Part shown: positions 8,576 to 14,861 of the stretch, piece after piece | How positions within the stretch are numbered: position 1 is the first letter of the stretch | How the letters are laid out: every line of letters begins with the position of its first letter | Origin: an uncultured Campylobacter sp. | GTDB taxonomy: Bacteria; Campylobacterota; Campylobacteria; Campylobacterales; Campylobacteraceae | NCBI RefSeq assembly: GCF_938030815.1 | Contig: NZ_CALHII010000204.1 | Location: forward strand, 1-36,175 | DNA length: 36,175 bases | Direction: 5' to 3' | Made by a program: the position numbers and the translations under genes | The notes under the pieces: generated by a model | Told to the model about the DNA's origin: nothing | Databases searched by the model: none | The model's input: the letters and a program-made list of their open reading frames with translations, nothing else

Positions 8576-8610
8576 TTTCGGGCGGTTTGCGCCGCCCGAA
8601 ATTTTATTTT
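8576..8610 (+). terminator. Rho-independent terminator of the aldehyde dehydrogenase gene
   Basis: A perfect 10-base stem, TTTCGGGCGG at 8576-8585 and CCGCCCGAAA at 8592-8601, encloses a six-base loop. It is followed by TTTTATTTT at 8602-8610. It begins 15 bases after the stop codon and also separates this gene from the convergent lipoprotein gene. Confidence 0.9.
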
Positions 8611-8613
8611 GCT

Positions 8614-8988
8614 TTATTTGAATTGCGTATTTAATTTTAAGATTAATAGAAGCTCATCATTTGGCGGCAAATTTTTATTTGCCAACCTTATGCCTCTATA
8701 AACATTTATCGTGATTTTAACATTTGGTATGTCGGTAACTTTCGAAAAATTATTTAAGAGCAACTTTATATCATCATCTCTAGCGCCATAAATGTTTACT
8801 ATGCTCTCATATCTATCGGTAATTTTTCCACAAGACCAAGAACCGCCTAGATGATTTAAATCTCTTATTCCTTCAAATATTATTTCTTCTGCTTTGTCGT
8901 TATACTGATTCCGACATTCCCTACCGTCGCAGCCGAATAATATAAATGCGGCGACTATCAAAAAGAAACACTTTGTAAATTTCAGCAT
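8614..8988 (-). CDS. Small putative lipoprotein, paralogue of its neighbour
   Basis: I do not recognise the family. The 124-residue product has a lipoprotein signal with lipobox ILFGC (Cys20), so it should be anchored in an envelope membrane. The mature part begins CDGRECRNQYNDKAEEII and shares this opening, a SWSCG motif, YGARDDDIKLLLNNF and IPNVKITINVY with the upstream gene at 8999-9412, so the two are tandem duplicates. Conserved Cys near residues 20, 25 and about 53 suggest one disulfide besides the lipid anchor. AAGGAAA lies just before the ATG at 8988. It is the last gene of a three-gene AT-rich operon. Confidence 0.8.
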   Translation of the reverse strand: MLKFTKCFFLIVAAFILFGCDGRECRNQYNDKAEEIIFEGIRDLNHLGGSWSCGKITDRYESIVNIYGARDDDIKLLLNNFSKVTDIPNVKITINVYRGIRLANKNLPPNDELLLILKLNTQFK

Positions 8989-8998
8989 TTCATTTTCC

Positions 8999-9412
8999 TT
9001 AATTTGATTTTGTGTCTAATTTTACGGTTAATATATTCTTGCTAAATGGTGGCGGAGTTTTGCTGCCCCATTTCCAATATCTCTCATAAACCGATATAGT
9101 AATTTTGACATTTGGAATTTGTGCCGCTTCTGCTACATTCTTTAATAAAGTTTCTAAATCATCGTTGCTAGGTCCGTAAAAATTTATAAAGTATTCATGG
9201 TTGTCAATAGACCCGCACGTCCAATCTCTATTTTCCTTATCCTTTAAATTATCAGTTATAATAGAAAACGCCTTATTATTGTATTCGTTGTGGCATTCAT
9301 TACCGTCGCAGCCGAATAGAACAATCGCAAAAAATATTGCAACAAGAAATTTCATGGCGAAATTAAAAAACCCGCCTGTTTTTATAGTTTGATAACTACG
9401 ATCGCAACACAT
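8999..9412 (-). CDS. Small putative lipoprotein, tandem paralogue
   Basis: The product is related to the downstream lipoprotein at 8614-8988. Shared elements are GCDGNECHNEYNNKA, a DWTCG motif, INFYGPSNDDLETLLKN and IPNVKITISVY. Two starts are possible. ATG 9412 has an excellent AGGAG that overlaps the upstream stop (TGAGGAG) but gives a signal peptide with a 20-residue leader (MCCDRSYQTIKTGGFFNFAM). ATG 9355 gives a textbook lipoprotein signal (MKFLVAIFFAIVLFGC) but has no visible ribosome-binding site. I keep the longer frame because of the binding site. Function is unknown. The stop is 10 bases before the next start. Confidence 0.78.
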   Translation of the reverse strand: MCCDRSYQTIKTGGFFNFAMKFLVAIFFAIVLFGCDGNECHNEYNNKAFSIITDNLKDKENRDWTCGSIDNHEYFINFYGPSNDDLETLLKNVAEAAQIPNVKITISVYERYWKWGSKTPPPFSKNILTVKLDTKSN

Positions 9413-9421
9413 TTTCGCTCC

Positions 9422-9892
9422 TCAGATAAAATCCATGTATTCGATATTTTTATCACTCATTAAAATTTTTAATTTTTCAAAATCCTCTTTTGTTATATAA
9501 TCCATCGGTATAACTATCGAGCAAATATTTAGTACCAAATTTTTAAAGCTAAATTTGAGTTTAATAAAAAATTTATTGTGCCCTAAAAAATATGTAAATA
9601 CCCAAAAATACTTGATTTCATCAAATGGAATATCTCTTTCCCAGAAAAAATATTTCACGACTATGCGATCATCATAGCACGCAATAAATTTAAAGCAATT
9701 CGGGATAATCTCTGCGTAAAAAAGCCCGATCAGCATCACCCAGCCTACGATAGGCGCATAAGGTTTATCAAGCATTATAAAAACAATGGCGATATAAAAT
9801 TGCAAAATTTTAACTACCGCATAAAAAGGTCCGTAAAAACGCCTCGCCCTTTTTATGATTAGTAGCGGCTCGCTCGGTTTCGTATCGTTCAT
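9422..9892 (-). CDS. Membrane protein with bacterial PH-like domain
   Basis: The 156-residue protein has two predicted membrane helices near residues 23-40 and 46-64. They are followed by a soluble part whose pattern (ACYDDRIVVKYFFWERDIPFDEIKYFWVF, then basic and hydrophobic strands and a C-terminal helix) is typical of bacterial PH-like (DUF304-type) domains on the cytoplasmic side. Residues 1-20 are basic and cytoplasmic. No catalytic motif is visible. It is the first gene of the minus-strand trio; its TGA stop overlaps the Shine-Dalgarno sequence of the next lipoprotein gene. Function is not inferable. Confidence 0.72.
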   Translation of the reverse strand: MNDTKPSEPLLIIKRARRFYGPFYAVVKILQFYIAIVFIMLDKPYAPIVGWVMLIGLFYAEIIPNCFKFIACYDDRIVVKYFFWERDIPFDEIKYFWVFTYFLGHNKFFIKLKFSFKNLVLNICSIVIPMDYITKEDFEKLKILMSDKNIEYMDFI

Positions 9893-10307
9893 TTTATCTC
9901 CTTGCTTGAATGTCGCATTACGGCTTTAAATTTAGCGCTAAATTCTATCTTTGCTACGCTTACGCAGCGTTTAAATTTAATCTTGCCAGCGGCTACGGCT
10001 AAATTTTAAAATTTCAAATCACCGTTTAAAGAGCCGTCATCTGCGCGAGTGCGCGCAGGCGGGCGCAAGCAAAAAATAGCCTCAGGCGCTGTTTTATCGC
10101 AGGCCTTCGTCCGCATCAAGTTATACCGAGCCGCACCGAACCGCACCCAAACTCGCGCGGCGAAAATCTAAATTTACGCTATAATCTTGCAAAGCGGAGC
10201 GTAGAACTCCTGCTGCGCGTGCGCGACGAAATTTAAACAAAGGCCAGCAAATTCGGGTTTCTTAGCTTTCGCGCGGCTGCGCGTAACGCTAATTTAACGG
10301 AGGGCGT
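9893..10307 (+). other. Divergent spacer, 415 bases
   Basis: It separates the minus-strand lipoprotein operon from thiL. It holds AAATTTAGCGCTAAATT-like palindromes near 9929-9945 and a GC-rich hairpin with a perfect 7-base stem, CTGCGCG at 10041-10047 and CGCGCAG at 10052-10058. A -10-like TATAAT follows at 10180. No gene is seen. Confidence 0.6.
10180..10185 (+). promoter_or_regulatory. Putative -10 box upstream of thiL (TATAAT)
   Basis: TATAAT in TTACGCTATAATCTTGC lies 123 bases before the thiL ATG. The implied leader is about 115 bases; I see no thiamine-pyrophosphate riboswitch signature in it. The thiL ribosome-binding site is GGAGGG at 10299-10304. Confidence 0.4.
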
Positions 10308-11783
10308 ATGGATAAAGAGCGATATATTTTTGATAAATTTAGATCGAAACTTAACGGCGATGATTGCGCCGTGATCGGCGAACGAGCGTATTGCAAGGAC
10401 CTTTTCGTCGAGGGCGTGCACTTTCGCCGCGGCTGGCTGAGCCTGCGCGAGATCGGCGCAAAGGCGATGCTCGTGAACGTTTCGGATATGATCGCGACCA
10501 ATGCGCGCGCCAAATACGCTCTGCTAGGGCTTGCGCTGCCGCGCGAGATCGGTACGCGCGAGATCGACGAGCTGTGCGCGGGCGTGAGCGAGACGGCGCG
10601 CGAGTGGGGCATAAGGATCATCGGCGGCGACACGATCGGCTCGGATCGCATCGCGCTTAGCGTGAGCCTGATCGGCAAGTGCAAGCGCCCAGTGTTTCGC
10701 AGCGGCGCGCGCGTGGGCGATCTCATCGCGCATACGGGCGAGCTAGGCGGCGTCGGGCGCGATCTGGCGGTGCTTTTAAGAGATGAAATTTCGCCCGCTA
10801 GCTCTCAGATGCAAAACCGAAACGATAAAATTTCGTCGCTGCAAGACCCAAGCGATGAGGTGCGAAGACCGGGCGATAAAATTTCACCTGCGCGCGCCGA
10901 GCCGCAGAGCCTAGACGCTGGAATTTCGGTAGAAAATTCCGTGTCGCAGAGCGGAGACGATCGCAAGAACCCTACGGCGCAAGATAGCGGGCTGCAAAGC
11001 GGCGGCTATGACGACTCTGCTGGTAAAATTTCTACGCAGTTCGACAACGAAATTTCTACGCAGAGCTTTGATGGCAAAATTTCTGCGCCGAGCCCTGATA
11101 ACGGAAATTCTACGCAAGATTTGAATGCTTACACCGCGTGCAGCGTATCGCAGGGCTCTATAACACAAAATTTAGATACTCACGCTTCGTATGACGGCTT
11201 GCAGGGCTCCGCGACGCAAAATCGGGACGCGGAGTTTTTTGAGCAAAATTTTACGACGCAAAATTTGAGCGTAGGAAATTCTATCGGAAATTTTATGGCG
11301 CAAAAATCCGCAGCGAATTATACGGCGCAAAGCCTCGCATGCAAAAATTCTACGTCGCAAAGCTCTGCAGGCGAAAATCCTGTGCCGGGTAGTGGCTTAT
11401 ATCGCTTGCGCGAGGATCTGCGCGCAAAAATTTCAAAGAATTCGCGCTTCGTCAGACCCGTTTTGCGCGATAAGTTTTTTTACAAGGCGGCGAAGCTCAT
11501 CAGCGCGGCGATGGACATTAGCGACGGGCTCGCGCAGGATCTGCCCCGCCTGTTGGAGGCTAGCGGCGTGGGTGCGCGCTGGATCGCCCGCCCTAGCGAG
11601 GCTGCGCTGCAAAGCGGCGAGGAGTACGAGATTTTGTTCAGCTTCGCGCCGAAGTTTTTGCCTAAAATCTACGCGATTGCCGCTAAAACGGGCGTTTCGA
11701 TCAATATCATCGCCGAAGTTTGCCCGCGCACGCCGCAAAGCTCTATGGAATTTCGCGGCAGCTCGCACCACTTCGCGCCTTGA
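10308..11783 (+). CDS. thiL: Thiamine-monophosphate kinase ThiL with a ~205-residue low-complexity insertion
   Basis: ThiL phosphorylates thiamine monophosphate to the active pyrophosphate cofactor. The kinase motifs are all present: GDDCAVI (residues 17-23), DLFVEGVHF, NVSDMIATNA, GGDT, HTGELGGVGRDL, then MDISDGLAQDL near 402-412 and SGEEYEILF near 436-444. The core totals about 285 residues, close to the usual Campylobacter size. Between residues about 160 and 366 lies a Ser/Gln/Asn-rich, probably disordered insertion with short repeats (GKISTQ, NEISTQ, GKISAP; QGSITQN, QGSATQN). The insertion keeps the frame and splits the enzyme between two conserved blocks, in a surface loop by inference. 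Strong GGAGGG before the ATG. Probably still active, since no motif is lost. Confidence 0.9.
   Translation: MDKERYIFDKFRSKLNGDDCAVIGERAYCKDLFVEGVHFRRGWLSLREIGAKAMLVNVSDMIATNARAKYALLGLALPREIGTREIDELCAGVSETAREWGIRIIGGDTIGSDRIALSVSLIGKCKRPVFRSGARVGDLIAHTGELGGVGRDLAVLLRDEISPASSQMQNRNDKISSLQDPSDEVRRPGDKISPARAEPQSLDAGISVENSVSQSGDDRKNPTAQDSGLQSGGYDDSAGKISTQFDNEISTQSFDGKISAPSPDNGNSTQDLNAYTACSVSQGSITQNLDTHASYDGLQGSATQNRDAEFFEQNFTTQNLSVGNSIGNFMAQKSAANYTAQSLACKNSTSQSSAGENPVPGSGLYRLREDLRAKISKNSRFVRPVLRDKFFYKAAKLISAAMDISDGLAQDLPRLLEASGVGARWIARPSEAALQSGEEYEILFSFAPKFLPKIYAIAAKTGVSINIIAEVCPRTPQSSMEFRGSSHHFAP
11022..11123 (+). repeat. Short in-frame tandem repeats inside the ThiL insertion
   Basis: Four degenerate units of 8-10 codons with the pattern (G/N)-(K/E)-(I/N)-S-(T/A)-(Q/P) start at residues 239, 247, 256 and 266. 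At DNA level the first two units share AAATTTCTACGCAG. A second, longer-period repeat (CAGGGCTC..., QGS-x-TQN) follows 51 bases apart at residues 282 and 299. Confidence 0.7.
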
Positions 11784-11984
11784 AATTTTGCCGCGATCGC
11801 TTTAAATTTTACGGCGCGCGGCATGGAATTTTAAATTTTGTGGAGCCACTAAATTTTGTGGAGGCGTAGAATTTTATGAAGCCGAGGAATTTGGAATTTG
11901 AAATTTCGCCCCTTCACGTAGCCTACACGCAAGCTCGCTATCATACCGTTACAAAATTTACAAAGGAGCCGTATGAGGGATCGT

Positions 11985-11991
11985 AAAAAAA
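11985..11991 (+). other. A7 tract that throws the DUF417 gene out of frame
   Basis: AAAGGAG at 11962-11968 and ATG at 11973 open a frame that ends at TGA 12075. The protein-like frame (FVAGDADIIFARLFVIIVLAV then MGNYKWFEFEV) is the +1 frame. Removing one A from this run of seven would fuse ATG 11973 to it as MRDRKKFVAGDADIIFARLF. The lesion could be a slipped-strand (phase) variant, a true frameshift or a sequencing error. Confidence 0.7.
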
Positions 11992-12042
11992 TTTGTCGCA
12001 GGCGACGCGGATATTATATTCGCCAGACTTTTCGTTATCATC

Positions 12043-12408
12043 GTGCTTGCCGTGATGGGCAACTACAAGTGGTTTGAGTTCGAGGTGGAGGCTTTAAAGC
12101 CGCTCTTTTCGCAGACGTGGCTTTCGTTTTTGCCGTCAGCGCTCGGGGACGTCGGCGCGAGCTATTTTTTGGGCGTGGTGGAGACCGTGGGCTATCTCTC
12201 GCTCATCGCGGGCTTTTTCAAGCCGAAGGCGGGCATCGTGGGCGATCTCATCGTGATCGTCATGGCGCTGAGCACGCTCAGCCTACTGCCGCAGCTAGGC
12301 AAGATCGACGGCTTTATCTTTAAAGACCTTTTCTTGCTAGGCCTTGGCTTGGTGCTGCTAAAATACGACCTGGCGCGCCTTTGCCGCGGAGAAAAAAGCT
12401 GCGATTGA
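12043..12408 (+). CDS. DUF417 (YkgB/RclC-like) membrane protein, 5' end frameshifted
   Basis: The annotated frame begins at an internal ATG (MGNYKWFEFEVEALKPLFSQTWLSFL), but the homologous sequence clearly extends upstream to about 11980, in frame with no start codon there except through the A7 slip at 11985-11991. The visible protein is a small inner-membrane protein with three to four helices: FLGVVETVGYLSLIAGFF, GIVGDLIVIVMALSTLSLL and DLFLLGLGLVLLKYDLARL. E. coli RclC of this family belongs to a reactive-chlorine response; a role here is inference only. With the slip corrected, the protein would have about 144 residues. In the sequence as given, it would lose half of its first membrane helix. 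Type could equally be pseudogene. Confidence 0.75.
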   Translation: MLAVMGNYKWFEFEVEALKPLFSQTWLSFLPSALGDVGASYFLGVVETVGYLSLIAGFFKPKAGIVGDLIVIVMALSTLSLLPQLGKIDGFIFKDLFLLGLGLVLLKYDLARLCRGEKSCD

Positions 12409-12823
12409 GCCGTCAAAACATATTGGCGTCGGTTCCGACGCAACACTAAATGATCGCGCACGGCGAGTTTGAGGCGTTTTGATTTAAAACCTGCTTTGCT
12501 AGCCGGTTGGCGTTTGAGCCTGCTTGCTCGCATAGCATCGTTTAAAATACGGCCGCGCTAAAATTTTATGACGCGCGGTTGAAATTTATCGAGCTGCGGT
12601 AATTAAATTTTGCCAACCCTCAAACTCAAAATTATAAAATTTAAATCGATCCATAAGATTGTGCCATAAATTAAACCACGTTAAATTTGGCAACGGAAGC
12701 TTAATTTTAAGCTCAAAGCATTAGATTTAGATCCAGCCAAATTCGCATTTGATTAAGCAAAACGAAAAGCGCAAAGTTATATCATTCCTTAGAAATTCTG
12801 CAATTTTTTCGAAAGGATGAGAT
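12409..12823 (+). other. Spacer, 415 bases, with inverted repeats
   Basis: It contains a compact inverted repeat GCGTCGG-TT-CCGACGC at 12426-12441, just after the DUF417 stop but without a T-run. Near 12698-12713 there is another, AGCTTAA-TT-TTAAGCT. Several AAATTT sites occur. The end carries GAAAGGA, the ribosome-binding site of the next gene. No gene is seen. Confidence 0.55.
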
Positions 12824-13405
12824 ATGAAGCACTTTTCACTCTCAAAGGCCGTTTTTATGGCGGCGAGTCTGGCCCTGCTCGGGCTAACGGCTGCGAATGC
12901 GCAGGAGAAATTTTTCCCGGTTATCGTCATTCACGGCGGCACCAGCGGGCTTGATCTAACCAAAGAGGAATTTAAAATCCGTGAGGAGCCGATGAAAAAG
13001 GCGCTTTTGGCGGGTCAAGCCGTGCTTGAGAAAGGCGGTAGCGCGATGGATGCCGTAACGGCGGCAATAATGGTGCTTGAGGACGATCCGAATTTCAACG
13101 CGGGCAAGGGCGCGGTATTTACAGCCGACGGATTTAACGAACTCGACGCCTCGATCATGGACGGCTCGACCAAAAAAGCAGGCGCAGTTGCAATGGATAA
13201 AAACAGCAACCTAGCCGCAGCGACCAGCACCGGCGGCACGACCAACAAAATGACCGACCGCATCGGCTCGTATCAAAGAGACAGCGACAAGGAGCTAGAC
13301 CTCGCCATCTCGAAAAAAGAATTTATAGATAACTTCCTCAAGCAAGGCGCCGAAGAGGGATTTAGCTTCGAGCAGACGCAAGAGCTGCTGGGCGGGATAA
13401 ATTAG
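12824..13405 (+). CDS. Asparaginase/isoaspartyl-peptidase-family remnant, catalytic Thr deleted
   Basis: The 193-residue product has a signal peptide (FMAASLALLGLTAANA, cleavage near 26) followed by the start of a plant-type (Ntn-hydrolase) asparaginase: VIVIHGGTSG, EKGGSAMDAVTAAI, LEDDPNFNAGKGAVFTADG and ELDASIMDGSTKKAGAVA. In intact members, about 50-60 residues and then the GTVGAVA nucleophile segment separate that point from the next visible block. Here STKKAGAVA runs directly into MDKNSNLAAATSTGGTTNK, as if the two AGAVA/GAVA segments had recombined. After DRIGS (residue 149) the family similarity stops, and a 44-residue tail I do not recognise follows. The full family length is about 320 residues. 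It should be inactive. It sits 25 bases before the WG-repeat gene. Confidence 0.75.
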   Translation: MKHFSLSKAVFMAASLALLGLTAANAQEKFFPVIVIHGGTSGLDLTKEEFKIREEPMKKALLAGQAVLEKGGSAMDAVTAAIMVLEDDPNFNAGKGAVFTADGFNELDASIMDGSTKKAGAVAMDKNSNLAAATSTGGTTNKMTDRIGSYQRDSDKELDLAISKKEFIDNFLKQGAEEGFSFEQTQELLGGIN

Positions 13406-13430
13406 CCTCAAATTTACAAAAAGGGCAAAA

Positions 13431-14546
13431 ATGAAAAAAATTTTAGCGGTACTTCTCTTAGGCTTGCTCGGTCTTGAAGCTAAGATAATCGGGCAGGGTG
13501 AGCTAGCGGACTACGGGCTGGTTTTTGCGGACGGCAATGCCGCGGATAAAGACGGCAACATAAAAGCCGTAGGTAAAAATTTTATGGTCACGGGAACCTT
13601 TTCTGACGGTCTTTGCGTGGTTTTTATAGGCGAACAGACCTTTTTTATGGACGAAAACGGCAGACTTGCCTTACGTTTGGCGCCCGGTACGGACTTTAAA
13701 ACTAGCTTTACCGAGGGGCTAGCGGGCATCGCCAAAAACGGTAAATTCGGCCTCATAGATAAAACAGGTAAGGTCGTAGTAGAACCCAAATTTGACGATA
13801 TGGGTATAGCCTTCAGAGATGGCGCGATAGTCGTGGGTGAGATGAAATACGGCAGGATGAAATACGGTTACGTGGATAAAAACGGCAAAACAATCATTCC
13901 TCCGCGCTACGACGAGGCAAGGTCGTTTTCCGATGGACTAGCCTCGGTGCGCATCGGCGATAAATGGAGCGTGATAGACAAAAGCGGCGCTACCGTTTCA
14001 AAGCTAAATTTCAACTACCCATTAAAGTTTACAGAAGGCTTAGCATCCGTAAAATTTAACGGACTTTACGGCTTTGTGGACAAGGACGCAAACGTCGTTA
14101 TAGAGCCTAAATTTGAATTAGCGTCGCTCTTTAGCGAAGGGCTAGCGGCCGTAAAATCGGGCGGCAAATGGGGCTTCATAGACAAAAGCGGAAATTTCGC
14201 GATAGAGCCACGTTTTGACGAAGTAAATAAATTTAAAGAAAAACGTGCCGTGGTAAGGGTCGGCGAGCTGTGGGGTATCATAGATAAAAGTGGTAAATTT
14301 ATCTTTGAGCCACAAAAATTCGACTATATATTTGACGAGTTTTACGGCGGAATGTTAAATTTCAGGGTAAATAGAAAAAGCGGTTGCCTAGACATAGACG
14401 GCAAGGTCGCCATAGAACCGATATTTGACGACATATCTGTTTTTGAGGGCGACGTGACGGCCGCCAAAATAGACTACAAAAACGTGTTTATCGACAAAAA
14501 GGGTCGAATTTTGCCTATTTCTTACTACTTTGAGATAGAAGATTGA
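13431..14546 (+). CDS. Secreted WG-repeat protein
   Basis: The 371-residue protein starts with a signal peptide (MKKILAVLLLGLLGLEA). It then carries about nine WG beta-repeats, each with the pattern F-x-(D/E)-G-L-A-x-(V/I), W/YG(F/Y)(I/V)DKxG and (V/I)I(E/P)P(K/R)(F/Y)D. Clear examples are GLAGIAKNGKFGLIDKTGKVVVEPKFDD and GLAAVKSGGKWGFIDKSGNFAIEPRFDE. WG proteins bind surfaces or partners and have no known enzymatic site; this one is probably periplasmic or on the surface. The spacing of 25 bases suggests co-transcription with the asparaginase-like gene. AAGGGCAAAA precedes the ATG. The repeats are intact and in frame. Confidence 0.85.
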   Translation: MKKILAVLLLGLLGLEAKIIGQGELADYGLVFADGNAADKDGNIKAVGKNFMVTGTFSDGLCVVFIGEQTFFMDENGRLALRLAPGTDFKTSFTEGLAGIAKNGKFGLIDKTGKVVVEPKFDDMGIAFRDGAIVVGEMKYGRMKYGYVDKNGKTIIPPRYDEARSFSDGLASVRIGDKWSVIDKSGATVSKLNFNYPLKFTEGLASVKFNGLYGFVDKDANVVIEPKFELASLFSEGLAAVKSGGKWGFIDKSGNFAIEPRFDEVNKFKEKRAVVRVGELWGIIDKSGKFIFEPQKFDYIFDEFYGGMLNFRVNRKSGCLDIDGKVAIEPIFDDISVFEGDVTAAKIDYKNVFIDKKGRILPISYYFEIED

Positions 14547-14861
14547 GGTAAATTTGCGACGGTTTTGGCGAGCGCTTTGCTTTTTTTTAAACTAACGAGC
14601 TACATTCAGTCACTAAATTCTCGCCTTTATGTCACATTAAAACCCAATAGACCTATTTTGCCAAAAAAATAACGTAAATTTAATTTTTACAATACGAGTT
14701 AAATTTAAAAATTTACATACTAAATTTTATCGCAGGCAATAAAACTTCGGTTGTCTTAATTTACTTTCATTCGTATTTAACTTTTGCCTAAAATTTTGTA
14801 CACGATAGCGAAATATACAAATTTCAGGTAGAATATCGCCACATAAAATCAAGGCGGTAAA
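14547..14861 (+). other. AT-rich spacer upstream of the RNA-repair genes
   Basis: Eight T residues at 14581-14588, just after the WG gene, may aid termination, but no good stem precedes them. GTAAATTT at 14674-14681 pairs perfectly with AAATTTAC at 14708-14715. A TAGAAT at 14829-14834 is a plausible -10 for the kinase-ligase gene, with AAGG at 14851 before its ATG. Confidence 0.5.

Noticed and set aside
8614..9412. Toxin-immunity pair interpretation of the two lipoproteins
   Set aside because: Paralogy and island composition are real, but there is no toxin, effector or secretion gene in the surroundings; kept only as a question.
10186..10307. Thiamine pyrophosphate riboswitch in the thiL leader
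   Set aside because: No CUGAGA-like core or THI-box pairing could be found; thiL kinase genes of this lineage are not known to me as TPP-riboswitch controlled.
13269..13402. C-terminal tail of the asparaginase-like protein as a Nif11-type leader peptide
   Set aside because: EFIDNFLKQGAEEGFSFEQTQELLGG looks faintly similar and ends near GG, but no maturation enzyme or peptidase gene is nearby and the signal peptide argues for Sec export.
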